NCBI GenBank assembly: GCA_963969345.1
Contig: OZ017766.1
Location: forward strand, 7,440,001 to 7,504,000
Source of the DNA: Turbatrix aceti
Lineage: Eukaryota > Nematoda > Chromadorea > Rhabditida > Panagrolaimidae
Direction: 5' to 3'
Length of the DNA stretch: 64,000 nt
The translations under genes and the position numbers were made by a program. The notes beneath the pieces are model-generated. The model did no database searches. It was not told the origin of the DNA and worked only from the letters and a program-made list of their open reading frames with translations. Positions within the stretch are counted from its first letter, which is position 1; each line of letters starts with the position of its first letter. Positions 58,661 to 64,000 of this stretch are shown in pieces.

Positions 58661-60445
58661 ATGAGCAGTCAAACGTCAGAATCCGTCATCGAGTTTCCAA
58701 TCCGCGTGGACATGGCAATGGATGATTTTCTCGTCGAGCACGGTAAACATGTTTTTTCAGGGGATTTACACCATGGATCTCAAAATGACCTGTACAACTT
58801 TTGTCGGAACGTTTTTTGCGTCATTTTAAAAAATTAAAAAATAAACGCTATTTTTAATAAAAATTTGAAAATTGCGTATCAAAAATTTACAAATTGGTAA
58901 CATTGCACTTTTTTATCGTTTTTTTATTTTTTTTGTTCCCCTGACTTTTTTTGGATTTGAATTCTTCAACAAATTTTTACTTGGTCTTTATACAAGTTTT
59001 TTTTGTGGTAAAAAAAACGTTTTTTTACATTTTTTTTAAATCCGAAAAATGACTTTCCAAAAAACAATTTTTTTACTTCTTACTCTTTTTTGAATAATTT
59101 TGGCTCTCATGCGCATTTTTGTCATAATAATTTTCTCCAATATTTTTTTTATGATTTTCACTTTTTTTTTGCGGTTTCGATTGTTGCAAAAAAAATCGGT
59201 TAATCACACCTTTTACCCGTTTCAGATCCCGAGCCATCGGTAACCGAGGAAATCCAGTACCACCTCGGCAAGCAAAATACCCCGATTCCCGTCTACGCTT
59301 CCAATTCGAGTGCTTTCGACGTCAAACGCGCTCTCGTCAACACGGTCTGCTGCCCGGTGCGTTACCTGTCCAAGGCGCCACCCGCAGTGGTCACCGAAAA
59401 TTATTGCTTTCGTCATCGACGGCGACGTCGTCAAGTTTTCGACAATTGTGGCAGATGGATCCAGGTGGTGGAAGGATACCGGCACGGCGACCAGGTATTA
59501 TTCGACTAGCTCGCTCAAGACTTTTTATCAGGTGAGTACATTTTTTTAAATATAATTTTAGGAAATTTTATAATTTTATGAAATTAGTTTTTTCAATTTT
59601 TTCGAAAAATCAATTTTAAAAAATCAATGGTAAATAAATAGATAATTTTTTGAAAAAATCTAATTTTTCAAAAAAATAAGAATTTTTTGAAAAAAAATAG
59701 AATTTTTCGAAAAAAATTATCTAATTTTTCGAAAAAATCTGACTTTTCACAAAAAAATCTAAATTTTCAAAAAATCTTATTTTTCCACAAAAAATTTCAT
59801 TTTGCTAAAAATTTAATTTTTCTAAAAAAATCTATTATATTTTTTCAAAAAAAATTTAATTTTCAAAAAAAATATAACTTCTATGCAATTTTTTTTTCAA
59901 GAAAATCTAATTTTTCAAAAAACAACTAGATTTATACAAAAAAAATTTTCATCCAGAAATTTATTTTTTGGAGTCAATAAAATATTTTTCAGGTAACAAT
60001 GATGATGTCCAGAGGCCGCCCAGCGACCGCATTCCGTCGACGATCCAACGGCGGAGGCATGGAACTCGTACCCTTAGTCAAGGTTTTCCGCGTCTCCCGA
60101 TTCTTCAGTTACTGGCGGACGTGTCACAACTTCCACCGCATCATCAGCCTTGTCAACCCAGTCACGGTCGAGGGAGAAGTAGCGTCCGGCTTCAAGGAAC
60201 GCATATTTATCCAATACCTCTGGCGATGCGAATCCAAGGCCGACAAAGAACGGGTCTTCAACGAACACGCGGCCGCCGCAGGGGTCAAAGTGCCGGTCAG
60301 CCAGTGTTTTTCGATGCCGGCCCGTCTCCCGCCCCAGGCCAGTTCCTTCCTGTCGGCGGTTGAAAAGTTCACACAGGGACTACAGAAGAGAGATTCGCTG
60401 AAGAGGCGGTACTCGAATTACTCGACGTCCAGCGAGCCGCAGTAA
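58661..60445 (+). pseudogene. Gene B, copy 2, frameshifted
   Basis: Exons equivalent to 58661-58742, 59226-59531 and 59993-60445. Exon 2 is 306 nt instead of 305 because of one extra C at about 59411, within the codons for NYCF. This breaks the conserved motif and ends the frame early unless the base is an error. Exon 3 encodes a protein identical to copy 1 over all 148 codons, so any loss of function is recent or artefactual. Confidence 0.7.
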
Positions 60446-61077
60446 AATAATATTTGGGGTTAGGGTGGAATTTGGTTTTATACAATACCGTTTACGATAA
60501 AATTCTTATAACTATTCATATTTTCGTTGACGGTGAACACAAATTACTGGCGTGAATTACAAACTTTTTTTTTTAATGACATTGGTATTTTTGCAGTTTT
60601 TTATGGAACTGGAAAGAAAAGAGTGTACATAGTCCGCGTTTTCTCGTTTTTGATAACAGTTTTCCTACGTCAAAGACTGATAAACGTTACTATTTGCCAT
60701 TTTATGATCAAAGAGTATTTATCAATTTTTACAGTTTTTTACAATTGTACTCAAATTTTTTGTTTGTTTTTATTTGTTCTGAAATGAAAATTCAACATTG
60801 TTCGCAAACGAACGCGAACAAAATAGATTTAAAAAATCTTGCTTGCGAATGTTGGGATGCTCCCCCTTGCAATGACGATAGAGGGAGAAGGGTAAAAAGT
60901 CATACCGACTTTAACGTAAATAATTCCCGGATGAACCCTTATCACATTTTATGTCAGTGTGCAACTCTCCTAGGGAAAAGTATTTTTACACTCAAAAGCA
61001 TCAGTCTGCTCGACAGTTCTTTCCAGAAACGGTTGTGTGCTCTGTCTATTTTTTGTGATTGCGATATTCTAGTCAAA

Positions 61078-62177
61078 ATGGCAAATTTGATGACATCCCT
61101 CGACGATGTTAAAAATGCGATTGTAGAACTCCGAGGTTTGTATTATTTTGTAATTAGCTTGTACATTTTATTTACAAATTTCAGACCAAATGGCAGCTTT
61201 GGACCCCAATTCTGAGATGCACGATAAACTTTTTGACGAAACTAGTGTTTTGATTAAACGAAGAAAAATGCTGGAGAATTACGATTCTGAACGAACAGTG
61301 CAGATTGACGGCATCAACAAAGATATCGATGATAGACTGAAAAAAGTGACTGAAGAGCTCGAAGGCGAAAGGAAGGAACGTGTAGCCAATGTAAACTTTG
61401 ACTACGAAAACAAAATCAAACAACTGACAAAATTGTCTTGTTCGATTGAAAGTTACTGCAGCACCAAAGTTGGAACCAAAAAATTGGTAGTACAGCACAC
61501 AAAACGATATGCATCCGATTTCGAAAATGTTCCGAAAAAAAGGAATTTCTTTCATGCCGCTGCTTGCTCGAACTTGGAGAAGTATGTTTCGACAAAATTC
61601 GAAGGCAGATTCGACGATTTGACCAATCAATTATGGAAACAAGCCAACCTTCCAAACGACACCAAATATCCACTGACACTTGCCGACGTCGATCGCATCA
61701 TTCACTTGCCGAGTTACAAGAATGATATTCTTGTCGTCTTAGACACATCGCTCCGAGTCATCCTGACAAATGCCGGGTACAGTAAAGAACAGTATAGTTC
61801 CTATCTTGTGGTTTACGACTCCATTACCCATACATTTGCTCCTATTTCCATGAGAAACAAAAACGTGAGTTTAAAACTTGAAACTTTATAAATTATTTTT
61901 TCCGATTTTTTAGAACAAATCTTTTTGCCGTAAGTGTTTCCGTTACGTACCGAAACCGTGCTCCTGCCAGGGCCGATTGTGCCCGATCTGTTTGCGCACA
62001 GGAAACGACTTCAAGTGCTCCAAGCCATCTTCCGAATCCAAGTTCAAAATCTGTCCAAAATGCAATGCTCACTGTCACACCGACGATTGCTTCCAAACTC
62101 ATCAGAAAGTTTGCCCCCGTCCTGTTTCTGGGCTTCATGACGACATTGTTGAACTTTTACGCAGCATTGCAGTTTAA
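61078..62177 (+). CDS. Gene C, copy 2 (diverged)
   Basis: Exons 61078-61135, 61185-61864 and 61914-62177, 333 residues, intact. The central exon is one codon shorter than in copy 1 and about 45 of some 227 residues differ, many by two-base changes. The first third of the last exon also differs (CRKCFRYVPKPCSC versus CHECFRYETYPCSC), while all Cys and His of the zinc-type region are kept. Introns and 3' UTR are almost the same as in copy 1. Both copies therefore look functional and differ in surface residues. Confidence 0.7.
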
Positions 62178-64000
62178 ATTTAAATTCACTTTTGAATAAT
62201 TTTTTTATGCTCTAATTATCGATGTTCTGTTTTAAAGTAGAGTGCCTAATCTGTAATCAGTAAAAAAATACGTTGTCTATTTTTTTGCAATTTCGATATT
62301 TCAGTAAACGTGGCAGCAAAGATCCCTCATGACAGTAAACGATGTTTTTGGGGAACAAAATAACTTTCGACACGAACAACATACATTTTTCAAATCAAGT
62401 TTTGGCGCAGAGAGAAACTCTCGACACAAACTACAAATAGTATTTTCGCTACAAACTATTTTTTAAAACATTGTTGGTCAAAGAACGCGTATTTTTATTA
62501 TCCCCCAAAGTGAAGCGCTAAAAAATGTGTAAAATGTGTACATGCACAACTATTTTTGGAGTCTGTTTGGTAAACAGGTGAGGGGGTGGTAGCGGGGGTG
62601 GCGCGGTGGCGGTGATCGGATTGAACATAGCGAATAAGAAATGAAAAACAGAATCATCAAAGTATGTATTATTTTTTTTATGTAATTTTTTTTATGTTGC
62701 TGTTTTTTATGTAATTTATGTATTTTACGAACGACCGCTCGAGTTGCGTCGAGAGCGATCGGTATGATTTCCGGTTTCACGTGACTTTTTGTAAGTATGA
62801 AAGTACGCATCAGAAATGTTTGCATTTTGCCTTATTAGGTAGATTTTCGGGCTCACAACGGCTTCCCGAAATAAACTGAGGCTAATAATTATGAAATTAA
62901 AAAAAACAGTAAATTAGAAAAAATATGGGATTTCTACGGCAAAATTCATGAACTTCAAAATAAATCGAAGAAAAAATTATTATTTTTGCATTTTTAAAAA
63001 AAGACTTTTTTAAAAGTTCAAGAATTACTAAAAAATAAATTTTCTTTTTGCTTTTTTTTTTAAATTAAAAAAGAAACAATGAATTAGAAAAAATATGGGA
63101 TTTCTACGGCAAAATTCATACGTAAATGAACTTCAAAATGAATAGAAGAAAAAATTGCTATTTTTGCATTTTTGAAAAAAAACTAAAAAATTAATAATAA
63201 CAAAAAAAACTTTTTTTGCAAAATTTTACATTTTATGAAAAAAAATATAAAAAATAAATAAAAATTTATTTTCATTTTTCCTTAAAACAATTTTCCAAGT
63301 TTTTTTTTTGCAAAATTCTTGTCAGGAATTATTCTCCTTTTTTTTGCCTCCCGACGTCAATTTGCCTAAAAAAAGGGCGTAGTGAGTCATCCTGACCCGA
63401 TATTTTGATCTAATTAGTGCTCAAAAATTGAAAAATTCTCACTTGAAAGGGGCGTCTACTAAAATTTATTTTTGTGACGTCGCCGTAGTCATCAACAAGT
63501 TTGTTGTGTCAGCAAAAAATGCGGGTGTATTTATGATTCGGCGAACGCGCGAACAAAAAATTTCGGATTGCAACAGGATTCATTTTGCAAATTATTTTTT
63601 TTTGCAGAAGGTGATGATGGTGACGTTTACCGAAATCGAAGGTTGTTGGGTAGAACTTTTTGTGCCGTGTTTGATTTTTTTTTGGAAATTTGTAATCTTG
63701 GACGTTTTTTTTTGGTTTTTGATGATTCAGAAAACTTACATACATATTTATTTTTGCTCCTGGATAGGATAGCTCAGTTGTTTTTTGTGACTCGATTGAC
63801 ACAAAAAACAACTGATAAACCAATTTATTTTTTTTTCTCGTTTTTTGCCCAGATTAAAGATATTTTTTTTGGGGTGTATATTATACTTTGTGTTGCATGA
63901 CGTCATGCATGCATGCGTACGTGTTAGTTGGCTGACAACAGCCAAAGATGCGAATTAGCAACGACCGATCAAAAAAAAATGCGAATTAGTGATTTTAGTC
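62178..64000. other. No gene seen beyond the duplication
   Basis: The 3' flank of gene C copy 2 continues to about 62930. After that the DNA is AT-rich, unique to this copy, with short unsupported frames. Confidence 0.5.
62905..63160. repeat. Two direct copies of GAAAAAATATGGGATTTCTA
   Basis: A ~75-nt segment (ATTAGAAAAAATATGGGATT through AAAATTCAT and GAACTTCAAAAT) occurs twice about 165 bp apart. The same sequence borders the gap at 55306, which may explain the assembly break. Confidence 0.8.

Larger units (their letters stand above)
55506..62930 (+). repeat. Copy 2 of the >7.5 kb direct duplication
   Basis: Second copy of 47715-55305, with the same gene order and the same MITE insertions. 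It differs by the Glu-Pro length, intron minisatellites, a frameshift in gene B and strong coding change in gene C. Confidence 0.9.

Noticed and set aside
63765..63850. GGATAGCTCAGTTG, resembling a tRNA D-arm/A box
   Set aside because: No B box or pairing stems follow; the downstream DNA is a T-rich run.
1..64000. CRISPR arrays, bacterial operons, rRNA genes, SL RNA genes
   Set aside because: None seen; the repeats lack regular spacer structure and the window is eukaryotic.

Overview
The window looks like nematode nuclear DNA, probably from a rhabditid-type chromadorean. The strongest clue is a five-exon gene of the nematode-specific MLT-10 (moulting cycle) family. Supporting clues are many 47-60 nt introns ending in TTTTCAG, splice-acceptor-like AGs just upstream of several start codons (as expected for spliced-leader addition or 5' UTR introns), insulin-like precursors of nematode type, a TWK two-pore potassium channel and an operon-like gene pair. 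Introns and spacers are very AT-rich and full of diverged repeats and inactive transposons. There are three N-runs of exactly 200 bases, so these are scaffold gaps of unknown size.

Layout. (1) 1-2700: the 3' end of a PIGG/GPI7-like GPI ethanolamine-phosphate transferase (+), then a small one-pass membrane protein (-). (2) 5.3-13.2 kb: a minus-strand cluster of two insulin-like peptide genes, a candidate exon, a secreted cysteine-rich peptide, and a 4CL/luciferase-type acyl-CoA synthetase with a 1-nt frameshift. The last two lie 118 bp apart, like an operon. (3) 13.2-18.6 kb: no convincing gene; one copy of a TIR element. (4) 18.66-27.39 kb: a complete 13-exon Cys-loop ligand-gated anion channel with two DNA transposons in its introns, one of them a Tc1-like palindrome. 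(5) 27.8-30.5 kb: the MLT-10-like gene (-) with a TATA box. (6) 31-34.3 kb: a pol-less BEL/Pao-type LTR element inserted into a hAT-like MITE. (7) 35-38.8 kb: a composite TIR element holding a 1.4 kb palindrome. (8) 41.45-50.60 kb: a nine-exon TWK channel gene whose exons join in frame into 1380 codons: channel, long tail, Glu-Pro rod, and a C-terminal domain I do not recognise. (9) 50.95-54.54 kb: gene B, a free-standing paralogue of that domain, and gene C, a coiled-coil plus cysteine-rich zinc-type protein. (10) 55.5-62.9 kb: a second copy of everything from the Glu-Pro exon to beyond gene C.

The most unusual part is 41-63 kb. A potassium channel carries an unknown domain on a Glu-Pro rod, the same domain is repeated as a separate neighbouring gene, and the block is duplicated. 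Between copies the domain exons are almost identical, gene B has a frameshift in copy 2, and gene C differs at about 20% of residues in its central exon while its flanks are nearly unchanged. This could be a real tandem duplication with diversifying selection on gene C, or two haplotypes placed side by side by the assembler.
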